Shown: one piece after another, positions 1 to 5,166 of the stretch
How positions within the stretch are numbered: the stretch's first letter is position 1
Layout: each line of letters starts with the position of its first letter
Assembly: GCA_029553845.1 (NCBI GenBank)
Contig: JAKPKF010000263.1
Location: 1-5,166, forward strand
Direction of reading: 5' to 3'
Origin: a bacterium
GTDB taxonomy: Bacteria; Patescibacteria; Dojkabacteria; SC72
Length of the DNA: 5,166 nucleotides
The notes under the pieces: generated by a model
Told to the model about the DNA's origin: nothing
What the model saw: only the letters and a program-made list of their open reading frames with translations
The model's database searches: none
Position numbers and translations under genes: made by a program

Positions 1-566
1 TATTCCTCGCTGCAATACTGGCTTCCATGATCGGAATGATGAATAATCCCAGCAGGATCATCTACGGTACTAATTGCCTTTTGAAGAACTTTACATGCAT
101 ATTTAGCATGCAATCTGTTGGCAACAACAAAGCTGATAATCTTACGCGAATACCTATCAGTTATTAGGTATAGATAGGCAAAGCCATAACAAGTATTGAG
201 ATAGGTAATATCCACCACCCATGCCTGATTCTTCTTGTCTATCGTTTTCATATCCAACAGATTAGGAAATACGGAGGCCTTTTTATCTGGTCGGGAAGTG
301 TGGATAAACTTTTGCTTTTGCTTAACCAGCATATCATTCCTTGCCAGCAGCTCGAATAACTGATCCCGACTTATCTTCAACTCTGATTGCTCAAGATTAT
401 TCAGCATTATATGCAACTTTCTAACTCCCACCTTGGGCTGTTTATGGCGGATATTCCGAACTTCTGCAAGCACATTCTGATCGCGCTTAGTCCGAAATTC
501 CTCCAACTGTTTATGCTTGTAATAGGTCTGGCGAGAGTATCCAAAGGTCATACAAATTGCTTCCAT
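1..566 (-). CDS. IS3-family transposase OrfB, DDE integrase core (partial, 3' end outside window)
   Basis: This frame is open from just below the stop at 644-642 to the left edge. It encodes the catalytic transposase, which cuts and joins element ends in an RNase H-fold (rve) domain. From the first in-frame ATG (566) 188 residues are visible. An N-terminal HTH_21-like region contains FGYSRQTYYKHK and GVRKLHIML. The core then starts with NQAWVVDITYL, where the first catalytic Asp is residue 119 (codon 212-210). FAYLYLITDRYSRKIISF follows, then IIHHSDHGSQYCSEE, where the second Asp is residue 179 (codon 32-30). The 60-residue spacing fits IS3-family DDE enzymes; the Glu, expected about 35 residues later, lies outside the window. 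No ribosome-binding site precedes 566, which is 8 bases after the orfA stop. Expression as an OrfAB fusion through the A9 slippery run is therefore the likelier route, with fusion residues beginning near 629 (VWFAACQEAQRKAD). Confidence 0.9.
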   Translation of the reverse strand, partial: MEAICMTFGYSRQTYYKHKQLEEFRTKRDQNVLAEVRNIRHKQPKVGVRKLHIMLNNLEQSELKISRDQLFELLARNDMLVKQKQKFIHTSRPDKKASVFPNLLDMKTIDKKNQAWVVDITYLNTCYGFAYLYLITDRYSRKIISFVVANRLHAKYACKVLQKAISTVDDPAGIIHHSDHGSQYCSEE

Positions 567-574
567 GCTTGTAT

Positions 575-982
575 TTAATCCGATTGTGTCAGCTTTTCTT
601 TGAGCTTCTTGGCAAGCTGCAAACCAAACTTTTTTTTTAAGTTAACTTGAAGCTCTTCTTCAGCTATCTCAACTAATGATTCCCATACCAACTCTTGTAC
701 ATGGCTGTCATCAAGTGCTTTCTTCAAGCGTTTGTTTTCCTTACGGAGTACCACTATTTCGAGTTCTTCTTTTTGTGTCATAACGTATACCGCCTTGTTA
801 ATTCTGTTGTTTATACCATATTTCTCCATCCAAGATGGGATAGAATCTTTTCCTGAGATCCCATATAGCTTACGGGCTCCTTCCGCACTTATCAGACCGT
901 TTTCGACCTCTTCCACCACTTGCATCTTGAAAGCTACACTATAGTTTGTATGCTTCCGTTTGTCTTCATTTTTTGTCCTCAT
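575..982 (-). CDS. IS3-family transposase OrfA (HTH and leucine zipper)
   Basis: This is a 135-residue DNA-binding subunit that in IS3 elements recognises the terminal repeats and, by frameshift fusion to OrfB, supplies the DNA-binding half of the transposase. A basic N terminus (residues 1-12) leads into a helix-turn-helix around residues 13-55, with YSVAFKMQVVEEVENG and ARKLYGISGKDSIPSWMEKYG visible; this is the usual pattern of IS3 OrfA proteins. A coiled-coil stretch follows at about 70-110 (EELEIVVLRKENKRLKKAL), fitting the leucine zipper used for multimerisation. The start is supported by AAAGGAG at 997-991, eight bases upstream. The start codon shares ATGA with the stop of the truncated TOTE frame. 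Near the 3' end a run of nine A on the coding strand (638-630) allows a -1 shift into orfB. Length is slightly above the common 90-110 residues because of the C-terminal tail after the slippery site. Confidence 0.88.
   Translation of the reverse strand: MRTKNEDKRKHTNYSVAFKMQVVEEVENGLISAEGARKLYGISGKDSIPSWMEKYGINNRINKAVYVMTQKEELEIVVLRKENKRLKKALDDSHVQELVWESLVEIAEEELQVNLKKKFGLQLAKKLKEKLTQSD
603..638 (-). other. Candidate -1 programmed frameshift site joining orfA to orfB
   Basis: On the minus strand orfA reads TTA AAA AAA AAG, giving nine consecutive A (638-630) followed by G. The heptamer A AAA AAG is in the correct phase for tandem tRNA slippage by -1, and this is a known shift signal in IS3-family elements. 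The orfB frame opens at 641, immediately upstream of the run, and runs without a stop to the window edge. Ten bases after the heptamer a small stem can form: AGCTT (618-614) with AAGCT (607-603) around a six-base loop. This stem is weak, so its stimulatory role is uncertain. Slippage by the polymerase on A9 could produce the same fusion. Confidence 0.72.
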
Positions 983-1032
983 TTCAATATCTCCTTTACT
1001 GTATTGTGTGTCAACTTATTTAGGACACCACA

Positions 1033-1374
1033 GCAGGCTGGTGAGTATCCCGACCTGTTGTCTTTTCCAACCCATCTAATTGCAAACACCTCGTCTCTCC
1101 CCCAAAACAAGCTATGAAAGAGATGTACCTTGTTCTCTGGACTGGATTGATTGTTGTTTGTAGCATTAATAGAGCTTGCACTTACTGAATGTGAATTCTC
1201 TGTGCTATGCTTTTGAAAGTTTTCAGTTGGATTTGAGGACTCAGTATTCAAATCTGATGGATGAGTATCTTTCGAAATCAGATTTCTCAACTTGGAGTTC
1301 TCTGTCTCCAGTTCGCTGATTCGCTTTAGCGCATCTTGGAGTTGCTTCTTTAGTTCTTCATTCTCGATGCTCAT
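1033..1374 (-). pseudogene. TOTE conflict-system primase/helicase, N-terminal fragment truncated by IS insertion
   Basis: The first 114 codons of a gene disrupted by the IS3 element. Residues 1-35 are a heptad-rich coiled coil (ENEELKKQLQDALKRISELE). Residues 36-81 are a Ser/Asn/Thr-rich linker. Residues 83-114 contain VHLFHSLFWGRDEVFAIRW and then SGYSPAC, which I recognise as the conserved opening of the archaeo-eukaryotic-primase-like domain of TOTE conflict proteins. Those are normally large proteins with primase, superfamily II helicase and nuclease-type parts, proposed to act against invading DNA. Start at 1374: GAGG at 1383-1380 stands five bases upstream. After Cys114 similarity stops and the frame continues 17 codons through the IS end to a TGA at 981-979, overlapping the orfA ATG. 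The rest of the gene is expected to the left of the IS, outside the window. Family assignment is from memory of the motif, not a search. Confidence 0.75.
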
Positions 1375-1500
1375 CTCATCCTCAACTAACCATAGTCAGA
1401 TCATGCTTCCTGTTGTCAATCCTAAAATCTTGATGAACCCATTTGAACACTTTCATCAAACCAATGCTGAGATCATTCGATATGCAAATTTCCTGTCAGT

Positions 1501-1545
1501 ATTTGCAGTTTTCGTTGTCAAGTTGCAATCAGATTTGCAGTTTTC
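1501..1545. repeat. 13-bp direct repeat ATTTGCAGTTTTC, two copies 32 bp apart
   Basis: ATTTGCAGTTTTC occurs at 1501-1513 and again at 1533-1545. Each copy is preceded by CAG, once with an extra T (CAGT-ATTTG against CAG-ATTTG). The start-to-start distance of 32 bases is about three helical turns, so both copies would face the same side of the DNA. They lie 127 to 171 bases upstream of the TOTE start, with a minus-strand TTGACA between them. They could be regulator-binding sites for that gene, or the relic of a small duplication. Confidence 0.5.
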
Positions 1546-1600
1546 AGTGATCACTTATATCTTCTTGTCTTTTTGAAAAGAGTATATTACACGTTATATA

Positions 1601-1641
1601 ACCCTTAATCAAGCGTTAATAATTAAGGAGTGATTAAGGGT
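1601..1641. repeat. Perfect 11-bp inverted repeat with 19-base loop
   Basis: ACCCTTAATCA at 1601-1611 is the exact reverse complement of TGATTAAGGGT at 1631-1641. The loop (1612-1630) itself contains ATTAAGG, a second partial match to the right arm, so alternative pairing with CTTAAT of the left arm is possible. Neither side carries a T-run, so this is not a typical intrinsic terminator. It may be a dimeric-protein operator, a small mobile or repeat element, or an RNA hairpin. Confidence 0.6.
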
Positions 1642-2001
1642 AGATAAACGCATAATTTAGGAAAATGCTTAAGTTGAGTTAAATTATCAAACCGCATTAA
1701 TTTAATGCCTTGTGATGTTTTTATGGCTTTATTTAATAGCATAACTAATTCATATTTAAGCGTTAACCAAACGAGGGGTTGAATGCTTTCGTAACGCAAA
1801 ACTGCAAAAATGGCCAAAAATAATTTTGGGGGAATCAGAGCCAGCATTTTTTCCTTGACAGCTTTTTTGAATATTGTGGAGTAGCAATTGCTTTGAAAGA
1901 ATATTTTAAAGTGTGAGTTTAACATCCTGCTGAACAAGGAGATAGCTCCTGGTGGTAGGATTAAATGGGGTTTCGGTTTCTAACAAACGAGGAAGGTTGT
2001 T

Positions 2002-2637
2002 ATGAAACAACAAGGAAAACAAGGGGCATCTTATCACGGAATAATTGGCATAAGATGGAAAAACGATATTATCATACTCTCCTTGTGGTTGTGCGTTTTA
2101 TTTTATGAATTTATTTCATCTTTCACTAAAGCCCTATGTTTGTTTCTAATTTGTATATTGTTGTTTTCTTCTGCATTCTTTCTATTTCCTCTTCCCCATA
2201 TAGCCATAGCTGCTCTTTTGAGCTTATCCACAAATAGTGTATTTTCCTTAAGTTCTATATATTATACCATTTCTTCGATGCCTTTGGTAACTAAATTCTC
2301 TATCTCTCCCCTAATAGTTGTTATTTTCAATGTACTTTTGGTGTCCTCCGTGGCTCCAGTTATCATGTTAATAAATTCTTCGATACTTTCGGTTGTCTTG
2401 GCGTTCTCGGTGGCTAACAAATCATCCTTGTGTGATATCGAAATGCAGGCTCGTTTTTTTCTACCAGTGTATATTAATTATAATCATCGCACATTATATA
2501 AAATCACAGCCGAAAAAACAGCATCCGCATTTCACTTTTTAGCACTTCTTTCAAAAACAATTATGGCTTGCCTTGACTATCCATTATGCAACACTCAAAC
2601 CTTAAGCTGCAAAACAAAGGTGACGCCTATCGTTTAA
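2002..2637 (+). CDS. Doubtful hydrophobic ORF, possibly antisense shadow of a decayed gene
   Basis: A 211-codon frame whose start has a good ribosome-binding sequence (AAACGAGGA ending at 1993, eight bases before ATG), the same box that precedes the secreted-protein gene downstream. The first 21 residues are polar and basic (MKQQGKQGASYHGIIGIRWK). Residues about 26-137 are dominated by Leu, Ile, Val, Ser and Phe and would be scored as several membrane segments. I recognise no family. The Leu/Ser/Val-rich composition is what the complement of a charged Glu/Lys/Thr helix-rich gene gives, and the minus strand here does read that way. Its stop lies 46 bases before the next gene, so co-transcription is possible if it is real. 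The start region may be a genuine translation signal left in front of unrelated sequence. Confidence 0.25.
   Translation: MKQQGKQGASYHGIIGIRWKNDIIILSLWLCVLFYEFISSFTKALCLFLICILLFSSAFFLFPLPHIAIAALLSLSTNSVFSLSSIYYTISSMPLVTKFSISPLIVVIFNVLLVSSVAPVIMLINSSILSVVLAFSVANKSSLCDIEMQARFFLPVYINYNHRTLYKITAEKTASAFHFLALLSKTIMACLDYPLCNTQTLSCKTKVTPIV
2103..2477 (-). pseudogene. Possible decayed gene, charged helical protein of unknown family
   Basis: The minus frame from 2477 down to the TAA at 2105-2103 is open except for one TAA at 2264-2262. It reads like ordinary soluble protein: AKTTESIEEFINMITG, then IENLVTKGIEEMV, the stop, then YIELKENTLFVDKLKRAAMA and IWGRGNRKNAEENN. Composition is rich in Glu, Lys, Thr, Ile and Asn, with alternating helix-like patterning on both sides of the stop, which suggests one former gene rather than two accidents. 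There is no start codon with a ribosome-binding site at the upstream end; the frame is closed there by TAA at 2480-2478. I do not recognise the family. The competing view is that the plus-strand frame at 2002-2637 is the real gene; I favour the minus relic weakly, on composition. Confidence 0.35.
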
Positions 2638-2665
2638 TGATATCTTACATCTTCAGACAACATCT

Positions 2666-2675
2666 AAACGAGGAG
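2666..2675 (+). promoter_or_regulatory. Ribosome-binding site of the secreted beta-helix gene (AAACGAGGAG)
   Basis: AAACGAGGAG ends eight bases before the ATG at 2684 and gives strong complementarity to the 16S anti-Shine-Dalgarno sequence. The AAACGAGG core is shared with 1985-1992 (before the ATG at 2002) and 1769-1776 (before an ATG at 1783). Confidence 0.75.
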
Positions 2676-2683
2676 TTTTTATT

Positions 2684-5166
2684 ATGAAGAAAATTATAAT
2701 TATATGTATGGCAATGCTGGTGGTAGCATTCGTGTTTGCTGATACTATTACTATCGGTACAGGCACAGGCGTGCAGAGATATCCCCTCGGTTCATTTTAC
2801 GGTTATGAACGCAGTGCTGCTCTCTATACAGATGCAGACCTGGGAAGCCAGAATCTCAGTATTTCTTCGCTTGCCTGGTATTCCACTATTGCTACAACTG
2901 CTACAGTCCCCACCAAAATCTACTTAAAAACAACTTCTGCAACTACTTTTGCAAGTGCGGACACTTGGGCAAATGTGATCAGTGGAGCAACTCTTGTATA
3001 TGATTCTAACTATGGGGCTACACCTGCTGGAGGTTGGAATCAATTTTCTCTTACCAGCAATTTTGCCATTGATAATGGTTTTGGATTACTGGTTCTGGTA
3101 GAAAGAAACTATGGAGGTTCAGGAAGTAGCTCCGCAGGTGGAAGTTCCGGAGGACCCGGTGTCCAATATACTTCGGTTACTAATACTCATCAATACTGGA
3201 ATCAGGACAGCACACCCCCTACGGGAAATGGTACTTTAAGCTCTAATCGTCCCAATATCCAGATAACTTACACTCCTTATACGATAACTAATCCTCCTAA
3301 TCCTGCCAATATTGTCAGCCCTCTTAACGGTGCTAATAATGTTCTATTAACACAAACACTTAATTGGTCTTCCGGAGGTGGTGCACCTACAGGATACAAA
3401 TTATCTTTGGGAACCGTCTCGCCGTTTACAACGGTTATCAATCAATTGGATTTAGGAGCCGTAACTACTTATGATCCAGATCTTGCTTACAGCACTGAAT
3501 ACTGGTGGAAAATAACCCCTTATAATACTTATGGAGAAGCATTAGATTGTCCTACCTGGACTTTTACTACAGCTGATCCTCCTTTAACAGGAACAAAAAC
3601 AATAGGAATTGGTGGTAATTATGCTACTTTTACAGATGCCGTAAATGCCCTAAATGCTCTTGGAGTTGGTTCAGGGGGTGTAACTTTTAATGTTTCCGCT
3701 GGCTCTGTATTTGAAGAAAACATTCCCATTATTACAGCGACAGGAACTGCTTCTAATCCGATAAAATTCCAGAAATCGGGAACTGGTGATAACCCGGTTA
3801 TCAAACCAACTACCGCTACTGCCGGTATCCAAATTTTAGGTGGTGACTACATTACTTTTGATGGCATTGATGTAACCCGTCCTACCGGTAGCTCAACCTA
3901 TTATGGTTATTCCATAAAAGCCGCCAGTGCAACCGATGGGGCTCAATACAATACTATTAAGAACTGCAAGATAATATTGGATCGGACCAGTTCTTCCTGT
4001 TATGGTATTTATCAATATTATAATGTAACTCCTACTGCTGCCGGAGGTACTAATTCTAATAACACATACCAAAACATTGTTATTGAAAATGCCTATCGCG
4101 GATTTTATTTATATCAAACCTCCTCCACTTATCTGGATGAAAATAATAAAATCCTTAATTGCATGATAGGTGGAACTGCAGCTGGTGATATTGCCGGTCC
4201 TTATGGTATTTACACTTATTACCAACAAAATTTAACTGTTTCCGGTAACACTATTCGTAATATGGGGTATTCCTCTTCCGTTTACGGAATGTATATTTAC
4301 TATGGCAAAGGCACTGAAAATGTGATCAGTGGTAACAGGATATATAATATTGCCTATACAGGAACCTCATCCTCCTCTAACTATGGAATGTATGTTTACC
4401 CAACCGGAACCTCTACCTTTAAGATTTATAACAATATGATCTGGGGCCTAAGCCATGGCTATACTACCGCCACTACTTCCTTCTATCTATATGGAATTTA
4501 CCTCTCCTCCAGCTCCACTACTACCTATTATGTGGACTATAACTCTGTAAAGATTGATGGACCCGCTAATCTAAGCAGTGCTTGTTTATACTTCACTTCA
4601 GCTGCCGGTATCCATTATGTTAGGAACAATATTCTGGCAAATGTATCCACCGGTCATTCCACTCCTTATCATATAGCACTTTACTCATATAGTGCTACAG
4701 CTATTGGTGCTACAGGTTCAACTTCCGACCACAATGTTATCTATATTGCCAATTCCTTGGGTGGTTATCCGGTGCGCGGTTCTTCAACCAACTATGCCAC
4801 ACTGCAAGCATGGACAACTGCCAGTAGTCAGGATGCCAATAGCCGTCCTACAGACCCTCAGTTTGATGCTGCCAATCCCTTAAATATCTTAACCACAGTT
4901 CCTACTCCGGTAGAAGGAAAAGCTTTGGCGCTTGATTATGTAACTACCGATATCTATGGAACTGTTAGAAATGCTTCCACACCAGATATTGGAGCTCACG
5001 AAGGCAATTTTATGGAAGAATTGCAATGTCAAACACCTACAGCGCAGCCCACAAATCTTGTCCTGATTCCCTATTCCACTTCCATAACCGGTAGTTTTGC
5101 TGCCAGTTCTCCTGCTGCTGAAGGATATTTGGTAATTGGTCATCAATCTGCCACGCTCACTTTTAG
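2684..5166 (+). CDS. Secreted beta-helix surface protein with Fn3-like domains (partial, 3' end outside window)
   Basis: 827 codons are visible with no stop. Residues 1-19 are a signal peptide: MKK, a hydrophobic core, and a likely cut after AFVFA before DTITIG. Residues about 20-198 look like a beta-sandwich domain (ITIGTGTG, GSFYGYERSAALYT, ending PNIQITYTP), with a Gly/Ser-rich loop near 145-160. Residues about 202-298 are Fn3-like, with PANIVSPLNGANNVLL, TLNWSSGG, STEYWWKITPYNTYGEA and WTFTT. From about 303 (TIGIGGNYATFTDAVNAL) to 775 is a right-handed parallel beta-helix region, pectin-lyase-like. It has recurrent YG[IM]Y and SGN.I.N turns and is closed by DIYGTVRNASTPDIGAHEG (DIGA at 768-771). 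A second Fn3-like domain begins near 787 and is cut by the edge. I see no catalytic set of a polysaccharide lyase, so adhesion or glycan binding is the likelier role. A C-terminal sorting domain outside the window is expected by analogy with this protein class; this is inference. Confidence 0.9.
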   Translation, partial: MKKIIIICMAMLVVAFVFADTITIGTGTGVQRYPLGSFYGYERSAALYTDADLGSQNLSISSLAWYSTIATTATVPTKIYLKTTSATTFASADTWANVISGATLVYDSNYGATPAGGWNQFSLTSNFAIDNGFGLLVLVERNYGGSGSSSAGGSSGGPGVQYTSVTNTHQYWNQDSTPPTGNGTLSSNRPNIQITYTPYTITNPPNPANIVSPLNGANNVLLTQTLNWSSGGGAPTGYKLSLGTVSPFTTVINQLDLGAVTTYDPDLAYSTEYWWKITPYNTYGEALDCPTWTFTTADPPLTGTKTIGIGGNYATFTDAVNALNALGVGSGGVTFNVSAGSVFEENIPIITATGTASNPIKFQKSGTGDNPVIKPTTATAGIQILGGDYITFDGIDVTRPTGSSTYYGYSIKAASATDGAQYNTIKNCKIILDRTSSSCYGIYQYYNVTPTAAGGTNSNNTYQNIVIENAYRGFYLYQTSSTYLDENNKILNCMIGGTAAGDIAGPYGIYTYYQQNLTVSGNTIRNMGYSSSVYGMYIYYGKGTENVISGNRIYNIAYTGTSSSSNYGMYVYPTGTSTFKIYNNMIWGLSHGYTTATTSFYLYGIYLSSSSTTTYYVDYNSVKIDGPANLSSACLYFTSAAGIHYVRNNILANVSTGHSTPYHIALYSYSATAIGATGSTSDHNVIYIANSLGGYPVRGSSTNYATLQAWTTASSQDANSRPTDPQFDAANPLNILTTVPTPVEGKALALDYVTTDIYGTVRNASTPDIGAHEGNFMEELQCQTPTAQPTNLVLIPYSTSITGSFAASSPAAEGYLVIGHQSATLTF
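4001..4560 (+). repeat. Degenerate beta-helix coil repeats (YG[IM]Y series) inside the secreted protein
   Basis: Within the beta-helix, the motif YG[IM]Y followed by an aromatic- or Ser/Thr-rich strand recurs at residues 440, 507, 534, 567 and 603. The last four are spaced 27, 33 and 36 residues apart. Each of these is followed by a strand pair and often an SGN or YNN turn with an aliphatic stack (TVSGNTIRNM, VISGNRIYNI, KIYNNMIWGL). This matches PbH1-type coils of one to one and a half turns each. The DNA of the copies is diverged, so the repeats are old and kept at protein level. Confidence 0.6.

Larger units (their letters stand above)
1..1030 (-). mobile_element. IS3-family insertion sequence, 5' part (cut by left window edge)
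   Basis: The element reads on the minus strand as orfA followed by orfB in the -1 frame, the standard IS3-family layout. The 5' end is set by the point where the TOTE-like reading frame loses family similarity, just after its SGYSPAC motif (codon TGC at 1035-1033). Reading minus, the next bases are TGTGGTGTCCTAAATAAG, so the terminal TG could lie at 1032, 1030 or 1027. I cannot choose between these because the other end of the element lies beyond position 1 and the inverted repeats cannot be paired. The visible part holds all of orfA and 188 to 210 codons of orfB. No defect is seen in either frame, so the copy may be active. The insertion interrupts a conflict-system gene. Confidence 0.88.
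1380..2001. other. Intergenic region between the divergent TOTE fragment and the 2002 frame
   Basis: This 620-base AT-rich stretch separates a minus-strand gene start (1374) from plus-strand reading frames. It contains a 13-bp direct repeat, an 11-bp inverted repeat and an AAACGAGG box followed by an ATG at 1783 whose frame stops after three codons. The same plus frame then has a 24-codon run from an ATG at 1810 (MAKNNFGGIRASIFSLTAFL...) ending in TAG, and further stops before 2002. A 104-codon frame exists on the minus strand (1937-1623) but lacks a convincing start signal. I see no tRNA-like or rRNA-like sequence and no clear sigma-70 promoter pair. TTGACA occurs on the minus strand at 1521-1516 and 1419-1414, each without a good -10 at standard spacing. 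Confidence 0.5.

Noticed and set aside
387..578. Plus-strand ORF opposite orfB
   Set aside because: It is the antisense of a clearly recognisable IS3 integrase frame and has no family features.
986..1014. TTGACA in the IS end as a promoter for orfA
   Set aside because: The best -10 at 17-base spacing is GATATT (991-986), only four of six matches, and would place the transcript start at or beyond the start codon. It more likely belongs to the terminal repeat.
732..1117. Two plus-strand ORFs (732-944 and 920-1117) opposite orfA and the IS/TOTE junction
   Set aside because: Antisense shadows of orfA and of the truncated TOTE frame; Ser/Leu/Phe-rich composition typical of complements of charged coiled coils.
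1292..1576. Plus-strand 94-codon ORF starting opposite the TOTE coiled coil
   Set aside because: Its first third is the complement of the coiled-coil coding region and the rest lies in the repeat-bearing intergenic DNA; no start signal of note.
1855..1883. TTGACA at 1855-1860 as a promoter for the 2002 frame
   Set aside because: No acceptable -10 element at 16-18 base spacing.
1623..1937. 104-codon minus-strand ORF
   Set aside because: No spaced ribosome-binding site before the ATG at 1937 (AGG directly abuts the ATG), no recognised domain, and the stop lies inside the loop of an inverted repeat. Kept only as part of the intergenic description.
2055..2108. Short frame MEKRYYHTLLVVVRFIL resembling the start of a signal peptide
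   Set aside because: Only 17 codons before TGA and no ribosome-binding site; suggestive of a broken secreted-protein start but too short to support.
2736..2927. Plus-strand ORF in another frame inside the secreted-protein gene
   Set aside because: Out-of-frame shadow of a strongly supported long coding region with signal peptide and domains. The same holds for 4692-4883 on plus and 3619-3804 and 4889-5146 on minus.
1..5166. CRISPR array, tRNA, rRNA or riboswitch
   Set aside because: I looked for regularly spaced repeats, cloverleaf-like sequences and conserved RNA motifs and saw none.

Overview
The window looks like a chromosomal piece of an AT-rich bacterium with an accessory-region character. 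The secreted protein on the right has an N-terminal domain, an Fn3-like domain and a beta-helix of a style common in Bacteroidota and Candidatus Cloacimonadota. I lean towards a Cloacimonas-like organism, but this rests on protein style only and is an inference.

Left part (1 to about 1030, minus strand): the 5' two thirds of an IS3-family insertion sequence. It carries orfA (HTH plus leucine zipper) and an orfB (DDE integrase) that is open all the way to the left edge. orfB lies in the -1 frame relative to orfA and is joined to it by an A9 slippery run containing the heptamer A AAA AAG. The window edge cuts orfB before its catalytic glutamate.

Middle-left (about 1030 to 1374, minus strand): the first 114 codons of a gene whose coiled-coil, linker and LF.SLF.GR..VFA.RW...SGYSPAC motif match the N terminus of TOTE conflict-system primase/helicase proteins. 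The IS sits immediately after that motif, so this candidate anti-invader gene is disrupted. The broken frame reads through the IS end and stops in an ATGA overlap with the orfA start.

Middle (1380 to 2683): poorly coding DNA. It holds a 13-bp direct repeat, a perfect 11-bp inverted repeat, three copies of an AAACGAGG box placed like an extended ribosome-binding site, and an open frame at 2002-2637 of doubtful reality. The opposite strand of that frame reads as a charged, protein-like sequence broken by one stop, which suggests a decayed gene.

Right part (2684 to the right edge, plus strand): a large secreted protein, 827 codons visible and no stop reached. It has a signal peptide, a beta-sandwich-like N-terminal domain, an Fn3-like domain, a long parallel beta-helix region closed by a DIGA.E motif, and the start of a second Fn3-like domain. 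It is a candidate cell-surface adhesin or polysaccharide-binding protein and has no visible functional link with the IS or the TOTE remnant.
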